DNA of 64,000 nt from a bacterium (GTDB lineage: Bacteria > Bacteroidota > Bacteroidia > Flavobacteriales_D > Crocinitomicaceae): positions 124,001 to 188,000 of the forward strand of contig JANSYQ010000001.1 in NCBI GenBank assembly GCA_024742305.1, written 5' to 3'. Below are positions 9,995 to 18,664 of this stretch, one piece after another. A program made the position numbers and the translations under genes. The first letter of the stretch is position 1. Every line of letters starts with the position of its first letter. The notes under the pieces are model-generated. The model did no database searches. It was not told where the DNA came from and was given only the letters and a program-made list of their open reading frames with translations.

Positions 9995-10093
9995 AATTAT
10001 TGGTTTCCTAACTCAGGACATTTGTGTTCAAATAAGATTCAAAGGACATTGATTCTGTGAAAAATTGTAATTTAAAAGGTAAACATCTCAGCT

Positions 10094-10801
10094 ATGGCGG
10101 CACATAAGCAATTGAATATTTGTGTTTTTTCCGGTGCAGGAATGAGTGCAGAAAGTGGTATTTCAACCTTTCGGGATTCCAATGGTCTATGGGAGAACTA
10201 TAGAATTGAAGAAGTCGCAACACCACAGGCTTGGGCAAGCGACCCTGACCTTGTTACTGCGTTCTACAATGCTAGAAGAAAGAATGTTTTAGAAGCCGAG
10301 CCGAATACTGCTCACAAGGCAATTGCCGCTCTAGAGAAATTTGCTCATGTGCAAGTCATAACTCAAAACATTGACGACCTTCATGAAAGAGCTGGGAGCA
10401 CCAATATTTTGCATTTGCACGGTGAAATTCGCAAAGCTAAGTCCAGTGGGCCTAATCAGGAAAGTGCTTATTATCCGATTGAGGGTTGGGAAATTACGCA
10501 AAATGACCGTTGTCCGGAAGGATATCGTTTGCGCCCGCATGTTGTTTGGTTTGGTGAAGATGTCCCCGCCTATGAAAACGCCGCAAAGTTGTTGTTTGAA
10601 GCAGACGTCTTAATTGTTATCGGAACTTCTTTGCAAGTATACCCTGCCGCAGGTTTGATTCACTTTGCAGAAAATGCTCAAATGAAATACATCATTGACC
10701 CGAAAGCAGATAGCTTAGATGTTCCCAATTCCTTTGAAAGAATCAACGCTACTGCATCCGAGGGAATGCAACAGATCTTAGATTGGTTGGAAAGTAGGTA
10801 A
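10094..10801 (+). CDS. cobB: Sirtuin-type NAD-dependent protein deacylase CobB
   Basis: The protein is 235 aa. Sirtuins remove acyl groups from lysines using NAD+, giving nicotinamide and O-acyl-ADP-ribose. The Rossmann-fold motifs GAGMSAESGIS and FRD are at the N-terminus, TQNIDDLHERAG near residue 95, and the catalytic His is in LHGEI. A YxxR pair (FYNARR, near residue 60) matches the acidic-acyl pocket of class III sirtuins, so desuccinylase activity is plausible. The small domain between LHGEI and RPHVVWFGE has only one Cys (DRCPEG), so the usual four-Cys zinc site is absent. The stop abuts the stop of the convergent hemD-like gene with no gap. Confidence 0.93.
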   Translation: MAAHKQLNICVFSGAGMSAESGISTFRDSNGLWENYRIEEVATPQAWASDPDLVTAFYNARRKNVLEAEPNTAHKAIAALEKFAHVQVITQNIDDLHERAGSTNILHLHGEIRKAKSSGPNQESAYYPIEGWEITQNDRCPEGYRLRPHVVWFGEDVPAYENAAKLLFEADVLIVIGTSLQVYPAAGLIHFAENAQMKYIIDPKADSLDVPNSFERINATASEGMQQILDWLESR

Positions 10802-11554
10802 TTACTTCGCCGCTTTCAGCTCCTCTTTCACGTAATTCTCAATGGCTCCCGTCATGGACGGCGCATTGGGTTGCGGTGCGTGCAAATCCAAACGGAGGTT
10901 GTTCTTCACAATAGCATTGGCCGTTGTAGGACCGAAGGCAGCAATTACCGTGTCGTTTTGTTTGAAATTCGGGAAGTTCTTTAACAAAGACTCTATGCCT
11001 CCTGGGCTATAGAAAACCAACATGTCGTAGTACACATCCTCCAAATCCGAAAGGTCCGCTGCTACGGTTCTGTACAAAATAGCTTTGGTGAACTTTAGGT
11101 TGTTTTCCTCTAGCGTCATTGGAATGCGATCACGAAGGCGATCTGCACATGGTAAAAGGAACGTTTCTTTTTTGTGCTTTTTCAATACATCCACCAAATC
11201 CAAAATAGTTTGTTTTCCGAAGAAAATCTTACGCTTTCGGTAGGTGACATACTTCTGAAGATAGTAGGCAACTGCCTCAGAAATACAGAAGTACTTCATG
11301 GAATCTGGCACCTCAAATCGCATTTCGCCTGCAATTCGAAAGTAGTGATCTACGGCTGTCTTAGAAGTAAGAATAACCGCGGTGTGATCGCTAAGGTCGA
11401 CCTTCTGTGCACGGAACTCTTGCGAACTGATTCCATCGACCTGAATAAAGGATCTGAAGTCGATTTTCAAATCATACTTTTCCGCCAAATCGAAATAAGG
11501 AGATTTCTTTCCCTCAGGTTTCGGTTGTGACACCAAGATTGTCTTTATCGCCAA
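10802..11554 (-). CDS. Uroporphyrinogen-III synthase family protein (HemD-like, DUF4271-associated)
   Basis: The protein is 250 aa with the HemD two-lobe pattern: TAVILTSKTAVDHYF, then LLPCADRLRD near residue 135, VFYSPGGIESLL near 180 and VIAAFGPTTANAI near 205. HemD cyclises hydroxymethylbilane to uroporphyrinogen III. A second family member sits in the hemA-hemC operon at 56053-56733, so this copy may be a paralogue with another role. The only usable start in frame is TTG at 11554-11552, giving an N-terminus (AIKTILVSQPKPEGKKSPYF) like that of flavobacterial relatives. It lies 31 bp downstream of the DUF4271 gene, a pairing common in flavobacteria that suggests a shared transcript. The family call is secure; enzymatic activity is uncertain. 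Confidence 0.82.
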   Translation of the reverse strand: MAIKTILVSQPKPEGKKSPYFDLAEKYDLKIDFRSFIQVDGISSQEFRAQKVDLSDHTAVILTSKTAVDHYFRIAGEMRFEVPDSMKYFCISEAVAYYLQKYVTYRKRKIFFGKQTILDLVDVLKKHKKETFLLPCADRLRDRIPMTLEENNLKFTKAILYRTVAADLSDLEDVYYDMLVFYSPGGIESLLKNFPNFKQNDTVIAAFGPTTANAIVKNNLRLDLHAPQPNAPSMTGAIENYVKEELKAAK

Positions 11555-11585
11555 AGCTCCAATTTTTAGTTTAACTTCTTAGCTT

Positions 11586-12284
11586 TCATCCCCGTAAATT
11601 CTGCGAAACATAGAAATAAACAACTAGGTAAGGCAGGATTTCGAGGGTGCAAAAATACAAAATTATATAATACCAAGTTACGCCTTGACGAAGAACCACC
11701 GAGATACTTTTTAAAATACGCAGCAAACTTTCTCCAACAAAGATCCAAATGACTGTTTGAAAAGTAACGTCCACGTAGTCAGGCTGCAAAATCCAAAACG
11801 TTGCCACTATGAAATAGACGATACCTAAAGCCTGAGATCCTACTATTTTCATAATGATCGGAATTCGAAATGCTTCGAACTCACCTGTGATCCATCCGGA
11901 GAATGAAAGAGACAAAAAATGAAAGAAAAATAGGGCTGCCGGGGCAATTAATGCAATGACTCTTGAGAGAAACAGGTCGATCTCGAGGTATTGCGCCATG
12001 AGGTACGCCAACAATCCAGTTGAAATGCAATAGTTTATCAGTAAAAGTAAAGAGGCCCCGCTTCTCAACGGCATCACGTCACGAAAGAACACTCTTGCCG
12101 ACTGCGTTTTGATCAATCCTACAGAAATTGCGTAATAAACATTTGCTTGTCGCGCTCTCGCCAAAGCGAGTATCATCAAACACGCGAACAGAGCAATTCC
12201 TAAGATCCAATTGAAAGACGTTTCGCGAGGCGATAGCGCTTCAGGAACCTGTACGTTCAGTGCTATTTGCGTCAGAGTATTCAA
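11586..12284 (-). CDS. DUF4271 integral membrane protein
   Basis: The protein is 232 aa with about six hydrophobic segments (for example NWILGIALFACLMILALA near residue 28, and SLLLLINYCISTGLLAYLMAQYL). The short loops contain VFFRDVMPLRSG. It matches the Bacteroidota family DUF4271, usually encoded just upstream of a HemD-like protein, as here. The function is unknown. The frame is closed by TAG shortly upstream and has no ATG before the first membrane segment, so TTG at 12284-12282 is the likely start. The shared operon suggests a link to the HemD-like protein, but that is inference. Confidence 0.8.
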   Translation of the reverse strand: MNTLTQIALNVQVPEALSPRETSFNWILGIALFACLMILALARARQANVYYAISVGLIKTQSARVFFRDVMPLRSGASLLLLINYCISTGLLAYLMAQYLEIDLFLSRVIALIAPAALFFFHFLSLSFSGWITGEFEAFRIPIIMKIVGSQALGIVYFIVATFWILQPDYVDVTFQTVIWIFVGESLLRILKSISVVLRQGVTWYYIILYFCTLEILPYLVVYFYVSQNLRG

Positions 12285-12365
12285 GCTGGATTTCTATTCG
12301 TTTCGGATTCCGTCAAAGTTATGCTTTGAAAGCGATATAAATTTAACAATGCACAAAAATATAGT

Positions 12366-12373
12366 TAAATTTG
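12366..12373 (+). promoter_or_regulatory. Candidate -7 box for gcdH
   Basis: TAAATTTG fits the Bacteroidota -7 consensus TAnnTTTG, 19 bp before the ATG of gcdH. A TTTG at 12335-12338 is too far upstream for a normal -33 spacing, so only the -7 element is proposed. Confidence 0.5.
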
Positions 12374-12392
12374 TGGCTCAATAAACTAGGAT

Positions 12393-13601
12393 ATGAAAAC
12401 TGATTTATACACGCACCCGGACTACTATAACATGGACGACTTACTATCGGAAGAGCACAAGTTGGTTCGAGATGCAGCACGCGCATGGGTTAAGAAGGAA
12501 GTTTCTCCCATTATTGATGAACACTACGAGAATGCAACGTTCCCTAATCACATTTTGGGTGGTTTAGGAGAAATTGGTGCATTTGGTCCGTACATTCCAC
12601 ATGAATATGGTGGACCGGGGTTGGATCAGATTTCGTACGGACTGATTATGCAAGAGCTGGAGCGCTGTGACTCAGGTTTGCGTTCTACTGCATCTGTGCA
12701 GAGTTCCCTTGTGATGTACCCAATTTGGAAGTATGGATCAGAGGAACAAAAGCAGAAATACTTACCGAAATTGGCAACGGGAGAAATGATCGGTTGTTTT
12801 GGATTGACAGAGCCAGATCACGGTTCAAACCCGGCAGGAATGCTTTCCAACTTTAAAGATGCCGGCGACCATGTTGTATTGAACGGTGCGAAAATGTGGA
12901 TTTCCAATGCTCCGTTTGCTGATATTGCCGTTGTTTGGGCGAAGGACGAAAGTGGGCGTATCCATGGATTGGTCGTGGAACGCGGAATGGAAGGATTCTC
13001 TACTCCGGAAATGCACGGAAAACTTTCGTTGCGCGCATCTGCTACGGGAGAGTTAATCTTTGACAATGTAAAGGTACCTAAGGAAAATATTTTGCCAGGG
13101 CGTTCTGGTTTGGGCGCTCCGCTGAGCTGTTTGGATTCTGCTCGATTCGGAATTGCATGGGGTGCGTTAGGTGCTGCTATGGATTGTTACGATCAGGCTT
13201 TGCGTTATTCAAAAGAGCGTACACAATTTGACGTGCCGATTGGTGCTTTCCAATTGACGCAAAAGAAATTGGCGGAAATGATTACTGAAATCACGAAAGC
13301 ACAGTTGTTGACGTTCCGTTTAGGACAGTTGCGAAACGAAGGAAAAGCAACTTCGGCTCAAATTTCTATGGCGAAACGAAACAATGTGGAAATTGCCTTG
13401 AATATTGCTCGTGAAGCGCGTCAGATTCACGGTGGAATGGGAATTACGAGCGAGTATTCAATTATGCGTCACATGGCGAACTTGGAATCTGTGGTAACGT
13501 ACGAGGGAACACACGATATCCACTTGTTAATTACTGGTATGGACGTAACAGGAATTCCTGCATTTACTCGCACTATGCCGGATTTGAGCAAGATGAAGTA
13601 G
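12393..13601 (+). CDS. gcdH: Glutaryl-CoA dehydrogenase
   Basis: The protein is 402 aa. It is an FAD enzyme of the acyl-CoA dehydrogenase superfamily that oxidises and decarboxylates glutaryl-CoA to crotonyl-CoA, late in lysine and tryptophan breakdown. Features that separate it from other family members are FGLTEPDHGSNPAGM near residue 135, KLSLRASATGEL near residue 210 and the C-terminal YEGTHDIHLLITGMDVTGI. The catalytic base is the Glu of YEGTHD, near residue 373. These closely follow mitochondrial GCDH. It is transcribed alone, with its own candidate promoter and terminator. The ALDH7-type enzyme at 41606-43162 would act upstream in lysine catabolism, but the genes are not linked. Confidence 0.92.
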   Translation: MKTDLYTHPDYYNMDDLLSEEHKLVRDAARAWVKKEVSPIIDEHYENATFPNHILGGLGEIGAFGPYIPHEYGGPGLDQISYGLIMQELERCDSGLRSTASVQSSLVMYPIWKYGSEEQKQKYLPKLATGEMIGCFGLTEPDHGSNPAGMLSNFKDAGDHVVLNGAKMWISNAPFADIAVVWAKDESGRIHGLVVERGMEGFSTPEMHGKLSLRASATGELIFDNVKVPKENILPGRSGLGAPLSCLDSARFGIAWGALGAAMDCYDQALRYSKERTQFDVPIGAFQLTQKKLAEMITEITKAQLLTFRLGQLRNEGKATSAQISMAKRNNVEIALNIAREARQIHGGMGITSEYSIMRHMANLESVVTYEGTHDIHLLITGMDVTGIPAFTRTMPDLSKMK

Positions 13602-13626
13602 ATTCTCAACTCAACTACAATAGATT

Positions 13627-13657
13627 AGGCCGCGTCTCAATGACCGGCCTTTTTTTG
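13627..13657 (+). terminator. Intrinsic terminator after gcdH
   Basis: Stem AGGCCG (13627-13632) with CGGCCT (13645-13650), then a run of Ts, 25 bp past the gcdH stop. Confidence 0.85.
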
Positions 13658-13773
13658 TAATAAGAAGAGAAAAGTCAACAGTCAAAAGTGAGCAGTGTGT
13701 TTTTTGGAATGAGTTTTTACCTATCTCTTCTGACTTATCACTTCTTATCATTTTCCATGTATGTTATTTGGCG

Positions 13774-13856
13774 ACCACGGAGGCACGGAGAGCACCAAAA
13801 TATGTTTGATGCTAAGGCAAGTTGAGAGCACTAGGGATTATGACTTCGTCAGAATC
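13774..13856 (+). repeat. 83-bp dispersed repeat, copy B (tandem unit 1)
   Basis: It begins ACCACGGAGGCACGGAG and ends with arms GATTATGAC and GTCAGAATC around TTC (13836-13856). It has the same orientation and length as the other four copies. Confidence 0.8.
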
Positions 13857-13989
13857 TTGTGAATTGTTTGAAGTTTACTCTCTAAAAGAACTCAGTAATA
13901 AAGGTAAAGGATGAGTTTTCAGCGGTGAACTCCTACTTATCTCTTCTGACTTATCACTTCTTACGATTTTCCATGTATGCTATTTGGCG

Positions 13990-14072
13990 ACCACGGAGGC
14001 ACGGAGAGCACCAAAATATGTTTGATGCTAAGGCAAGTTGAGAGCACTAGGGGTTATGACTTCGTCAAAATC
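13990..14072 (+). repeat. 83-bp dispersed repeat, copy C (tandem unit 2)
   Basis: Nearly identical to copy B and 216 bp downstream of it. The hairpin arms are GGTTATGAC and GTCAAAATC. Confidence 0.8.
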
Positions 14073-14205
14073 TTGCGAATTGTTTGAAGTTTACTCTCTA
14101 AAAGAACTCAGTAATAAAGGAAAAGGATGAGTTTTCAGCGGTGAACTCCTACTTATCTCTTCTGACTTATCACTTCTTACCATTTTCCATGTATGTTATT
14201 TAGCG

Positions 14206-14288
14206 ACTACGGAGGCACGGAGAGCACCAAAATATGCTTGATAATGCAGCGAGTTGAGAGCACAAGGGATTATGACTTCGTTAGAATC
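14206..14288 (+). repeat. 83-bp dispersed repeat, copy D (tandem unit 3)
   Basis: It begins ACTACGGAGGCACGGAG and ends with arms GATTATGAC and GTTAGAATC at 14268-14288. It is slightly more diverged than copies B and C. Confidence 0.78.
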
Positions 14289-14411
14289 TTGTGAATTGCT
14301 TATGGGTACTCCCAAAATGAACACAATAAGAATGGAAAAGTATGAGTTTTCAGGGGTGAACTCCAACTTATCTCTTATGACTTATCCCTTCTGACTTCTC
14401 ACCATGATTCT

Positions 14412-17400
14412 TTATTGCATCTGTTGCGGAATGATAGGCAGCATAATGGTAAATGTGGTTCCCTCTTCCACGACGGAATCAAAATCAATGGTTCCATGAT
14501 GGTTTTCTACGATTTGTCTCACCATCGCTAATCCAAGTCCTGTGCCTGTGCTTTTGGTGGTGAAGTAAGGTGTGAAAATCTTGCTTTTCTTCTCAGTTGG
14601 AATTCCAATTCCGTTGTCTGCGACATCAATCTGTACTTGACTTTCAGTTCTCGTAATCACAATGCGAACGTCGGTTGTTCGATTTTCCGGAGTTGCTTGG
14701 ATAGCATTTTTAATCAGGTTATTGAATACCCGAATCATTTGACTTCTATCGGCGCGCACAGTAACTTCTTTGAGTTCAGTAATCACTTTTACTGTCACTC
14801 CATCTCGCACGAATACTTGTTTCGCCGAACGAATCAAGGAAATGATGTCCAAATGTTCTTCAGACGGCCGAGGCATCTTGGCGAAGTTGGAGAATTCGTT
14901 GGCAATGTTAGTCAATGCGTCTATCTGCTCAATGATAGAGTTGGCTACGCGTTTCAGTTTCTCCTCGCTTTTCGGGTCATCAGCATTATAACTTCTTAGC
15001 AATTGCTGTACACTCAATCGCATGGGTGTTAGTGGATTCTTGATTTCATGTGCTACTTGCTTCGCCATTTCTCGCCAAGCTGATTCTCGCTCGCTTCGTG
15101 CCAATTTTTGCGCTGCATACTCCAATTCTTCCAGCTTTTGGTTGTAGTCTTTTACAAGAGAACCAATTTCATCTTCTTTGTTGTATGAAATGCGCTCATT
15201 AGGTGTTCCGAAACGTACCGACGAAAAGCTCTCTTGCAAGATTCGTAGCGGCGCCGTGAGCCAGTTAGAGACGAGAATCGCGATCAGAATGGAAAAGGCT
15301 AGGAGCAAAACAAAAACGTTGACAATTGCCACAAGGAACTCTTGGATTTGGGTTTCAAACTCGTTCTGCTGACCGAAATGTTGCAGGTTGATGTACGCCA
15401 TCAATTTTCCGTCTTTGTTGTAGAACGGTTTGTAGGCAGAGCTATATTCCAAATCACCAATATGTTCATCTCCTAAGTACTCGCTCCTTTCTCCGTAGCG
15501 CATTTCTCGGTAGGCATTCGGATTCATTTGCTCACTGATCAATCCTGAGTTGAAGACTTTCGGCCGCGAGGTAGCCAAAAGGTATCCGTTTACGTCATAA
15601 AGGTTGATGTCCGTGAAGAAAACGCGTGAGAATTTCTCCAAGTAGAATTGCATACGATCACCATTTTCATCAATATCCAATTCTTCCATACCGCCGAGTT
15701 TTGCGCCCACTTCTTTGTTCACAGAGCTCAGTTTTTCGCGGACGACATCGCGCGTATATTCTTTGTGTTGGTTGCTGACGAAAATACCACTACCCCATCC
15801 AAAGGCAAGCAGTGACAGGAATACCAACGCGATAAGTACCAACTGAATTTTCAGTGCCAAACTCATTGTTTTTCGGGATGCCTCGGAACGATTCATGCGG
15901 AACATCAGTGGCAGAAGCATCAGTCCGTAGAAGGAAAACAAGTAGGAAAATGCCGTAAAGCGATCAATCTGTTCGGCATTTTTACTTGAGAGTACTACAG
16001 CGTAATCGGGTGATTTTCTGAGGATGAAATGATTGTATCCTCCAAAGTCCACAAACTTACTTTTGGAGCCGTGATCGTCCAGCTTTGAGAGGTTAGTTGG
16101 ATAATTAAAGTCTCCATACTTGTTCAACAACTTATCGTCGTGAAATTTCGCGATGGAATACTCTTCCAATGACTCAAAAACGGTGGTAGAGCCGCTAATT
16201 AATAGTCTAGGAAAGCCAATTTCCTCCGGAATCTTTGTGGATTTTAGCGTGCAGAATAAAATGGCTGTTGAATCATCGCTTTCCAGCTCTTGACGGATGA
16301 TGTAGCTGTACTGATTCTTGTAATCACTGATGAAATAGATGCTGGAGTCAATTTCTGAGGGCACTCCCGACTGATTGACGATGCTCTGCAATTCGTCGTA
16401 CTCGCGCGTGCTTATTTCTACGCGGTCCACGATGGGTAAATGTTGCTCATTAAAAAGCGAGAATTTCATTTCATAGCGCTCCCAAAACCCGTTGAAAAAT
16501 CGGCGTTCTAGGTTTTCCTGAAAATCTGAGATTCGAATTTTGTAAGGACTCGAAATCAACTTTTTCAAGAATTTATCATCCTTTAGTTGCGGAGCCAAGG
16601 AACTGTATTCTGCCTCGGTAACAATATCTTTCTCCGTTGCCAGTTGATTCGCGTACAACTCCTTCTCGCCCAATTCCTTTTTGCTCTCAAGGTGATTGAT
16701 TGTCACCGACATGGTAATGGCAAAGCTGAACAAAACAAAAAGTCCTGAAGCGAAACCACGATCTGATTTACTCAAAACCACTTGGTACAGCACCGCTCCG
16801 AAATACATCATAGGAAAGAGTGCAGGAAAGAGCAGTCCAAATCCGAAATTGATCTCGTACAAGAGGAAGAAACAAGAAACAGCAAAGTAAATCACAGCGC
16901 TTCGGGAACCAAGAATATTGTTGCGTTTACTCAGTCGGACGATGCTTCCTGTAAAGTGGAAAATTGCATAGAATAGAACACCATATCCCATAAGGGCAAT
17001 GATGGAAAAGGCATTCAATGAAAAGAGTTGATTAATTCCTAAAGGAATCGCAGAGTTCTCTACCAATGTCACCGTGAAATACGTGAGTAAAATCCATGGG
17101 AACAATAAGAATACAGGTAAAATGTAGCTGAGCACCAACCCTACACGTGAAGGCTTCCAAGCATCGACTCTGACACGAAGAATACCCAAAATATACACGA
17201 GAACAATTAGATGAACGGAGTATTCCAAAAAGTTCGGCAACCAATCATTTACCCCATACAGCGCTGGGTTCATCGCCTCCGTTTCCTCCATAAAAGAGAA
17301 CCATCCGGAGTTTAAGGACAGATAGCGGAGAAAAACAATTCCTACAATGGAAATCCACGACCAAATTGATATTTTCTTTACCACGAAGCGATACAAAAGC

Positions 17401-18050
17401 GCTACAAACAAACTGATGGTGATCAGCAAAAGGACTAGAAGAATTACCGATTGTTCTTTGGTAACTGGTTGATCGTCTGACACTTTGATGGAGCAGACAT
17501 AGTCGCCATCCTTGTTTTTAATAGGATAACCGATGTCTTTGTCTGGAACAATTTCAGCGTCGTATTCAAAGGGCAATTGAGGCGAAAAGCTGTTAATCAG
17601 GTGTTGATTTTCGTAGGCGTAATCGTTTCGAATGAGAAAACTGACGCAAATGGTGAATTCGCTTTCAGAAAGAACTTTCGCATAGTACCAACCATTTTGC
17701 AACTTTACGAGACCTTTCGCCGGAAAGTGAATGTCGGCAAAGCGGATAATCGGCAGTTGGTTGGTGTTCCAAAAAATCAGGGAATCGTTTCGGTAAATGT
17801 GGATGTTGACACCTTCTTGACCGTTTACGTTTTCCCAGTGTGGGGAAATTTCTCCGCTGTTAAGACGGGTATTGGTGAATTCTAGCACCTGATCTAAGCG
17901 ATCTTCCTCTTCATGAAAAGACTTTTCGAAAGACGCTACGGCATCTTGAATATCGTGTGTAAATACGCTATTGTAGTAGGAAGCAAATAGAATTGCAGCG
18001 CCAATGGCGGCCACCACAAGGTAGAATCGCTTCAAATACGTCAGAATCAT
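14412..18050 (-). CDS. Giant membrane sensor histidine kinase (NtrY-like output)
   Basis: The protein is 1,212 aa, much longer than most sensor kinases. An N-terminal membrane segment (about 5-25) is followed by a periplasmic region to about 195. A cluster of some seven or eight hydrophobic segments spans about 205-450. A second soluble region of ~260 aa follows, then another membrane segment near 740, a third sensor region (HKEYTRDVVREKL onward) and a last membrane segment near 910. A HAMP-like linker (NWLTAPLRILQESF) precedes the HisKA box VAHEIKNPLTPMRLS (His near residue 1000). The ATPase motifs are NNLIKNAIQA, DNGIGIP and TGTGLGLAM. No response regulator gene is adjacent. The start overlaps the udk stop by 4 nt, so it is the last gene of a three-gene operon. 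The signal sensed is unknown. Confidence 0.9.
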   Translation of the reverse strand: MILTYLKRFYLVVAAIGAAILFASYYNSVFTHDIQDAVASFEKSFHEEEDRLDQVLEFTNTRLNSGEISPHWENVNGQEGVNIHIYRNDSLIFWNTNQLPIIRFADIHFPAKGLVKLQNGWYYAKVLSESEFTICVSFLIRNDYAYENQHLINSFSPQLPFEYDAEIVPDKDIGYPIKNKDGDYVCSIKVSDDQPVTKEQSVILLVLLLITISLFVALLYRFVVKKISIWSWISIVGIVFLRYLSLNSGWFSFMEETEAMNPALYGVNDWLPNFLEYSVHLIVLVYILGILRVRVDAWKPSRVGLVLSYILPVFLLFPWILLTYFTVTLVENSAIPLGINQLFSLNAFSIIALMGYGVLFYAIFHFTGSIVRLSKRNNILGSRSAVIYFAVSCFFLLYEINFGFGLLFPALFPMMYFGAVLYQVVLSKSDRGFASGLFVLFSFAITMSVTINHLESKKELGEKELYANQLATEKDIVTEAEYSSLAPQLKDDKFLKKLISSPYKIRISDFQENLERRFFNGFWERYEMKFSLFNEQHLPIVDRVEISTREYDELQSIVNQSGVPSEIDSSIYFISDYKNQYSYIIRQELESDDSTAILFCTLKSTKIPEEIGFPRLLISGSTTVFESLEEYSIAKFHDDKLLNKYGDFNYPTNLSKLDDHGSKSKFVDFGGYNHFILRKSPDYAVVLSSKNAEQIDRFTAFSYLFSFYGLMLLPLMFRMNRSEASRKTMSLALKIQLVLIALVFLSLLAFGWGSGIFVSNQHKEYTRDVVREKLSSVNKEVGAKLGGMEELDIDENGDRMQFYLEKFSRVFFTDINLYDVNGYLLATSRPKVFNSGLISEQMNPNAYREMRYGERSEYLGDEHIGDLEYSSAYKPFYNKDGKLMAYINLQHFGQQNEFETQIQEFLVAIVNVFVLLLAFSILIAILVSNWLTAPLRILQESFSSVRFGTPNERISYNKEDEIGSLVKDYNQKLEELEYAAQKLARSERESAWREMAKQVAHEIKNPLTPMRLSVQQLLRSYNADDPKSEEKLKRVANSIIEQIDALTNIANEFSNFAKMPRPSEEHLDIISLIRSAKQVFVRDGVTVKVITELKEVTVRADRSQMIRVFNNLIKNAIQATPENRTTDVRIVITRTESQVQIDVADNGIGIPTEKKSKIFTPYFTTKSTGTGLGLAMVRQIVENHHGTIDFDSVVEEGTTFTIMLPIIPQQMQ

Positions 18051-18664
18051 AGTTTGACTGCTTCCATTTTCGTGCCAATTTCATGCGTTAGCTTCAAAAA
18101 GTCTTCATCAGCGTGCGCATCATTTCGGAAACGAAAATCGGCCTGTTCTTCGAAAGGTAGCAAATAATTTCGGTAGCAAGGTTTTACGTGATTCTCCCAT
18201 TGGTAGAGAATGGCCTCTCGAGAATATCCTCGTGATTCTTGATCTCTGTACAGCCGTCGGTCCAACTGAACTTCAGGATCTACCTTTATGAAAATGGAGT
18301 AATCCAAGAGCTTGCGCACTTCTTCAAAATGAAAGAGAAAAAGCCCTTCAACAATTATTAGCTGGGATGGCTCAATGGTTATTAGAATATTTTTATCCGG
18401 AGGTGCATTGAAGTGATACTCCTTTACAACGATGCTTGATCCGGAGACCAATTTTTTCAAATCGCTCACCAGTTTCTCCTCGTTCAAAGCTGTGGGAAGA
18501 TCAAAATTATGAATTCCGTTTTCGTCCAGTTGTTGTTGTTCAATTGGCAAATAATAGTTGTCCATTGAGAAAACGGAAGGTTGCAGGTCACTAAATTTCG
18601 TGCACAGCCTCTTTAGCAAGGTTGTTTTACCAGATCCACTTCCACCACAAATACCTACAATCAT
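18047..18664 (-). CDS. udk: Uridine kinase
   Basis: The protein is 205 aa, the usual Udk size. It phosphorylates uridine and cytidine to their monophosphates in pyrimidine salvage. The Walker A motif GICGGSGSGKTTLLKRL is at residues 4-20. FSMDNYYLP near residue 35 and the segment HNFDLPTALNEEKL fit uridine kinases. IIVEGLFLFHFEEVRKLLDY and RRLYRDQESRGYS complete the fold. It overlaps both neighbours by 4 nt (ATGA), which indicates translational coupling with a secreted protein and a histidine kinase. That combination is unusual for a salvage enzyme. Confidence 0.93.
   Translation of the reverse strand: MIVGICGGSGSGKTTLLKRLCTKFSDLQPSVFSMDNYYLPIEQQQLDENGIHNFDLPTALNEEKLVSDLKKLVSGSSIVVKEYHFNAPPDKNILITIEPSQLIIVEGLFLFHFEEVRKLLDYSIFIKVDPEVQLDRRLYRDQESRGYSREAILYQWENHVKPCYRNYLLPFEEQADFRFRNDAHADEDFLKLTHEIGTKMEAVKL

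Larger units (their letters stand above)
13721..14402. repeat. 216-bp tandem repeat, three full units and a partial fourth
   Basis: The block TTATCTCTTCTGACTTATCA recurs, with small changes, at 13721, 13937, 14153 and 14368, giving periods of 216, 216 and 215 bp. Units 1 and 2 are nearly identical over their length. Unit 3 is more diverged, and unit 4 stops after about 35 bp beside the histidine kinase gene. Each full unit carries one 83-bp repeat with its hairpin. There is no convincing ORF in the array and no spacer/repeat structure as in CRISPR. The array fills most of the 810-bp gap between gcdH and the kinase gene. Confidence 0.9.

Noticed and set aside
13721-14402. Possible CRISPR array
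   Set aside because: The period is 216 bp and whole units are repeated; there is no short repeat alternating with unique spacers and no cas gene.
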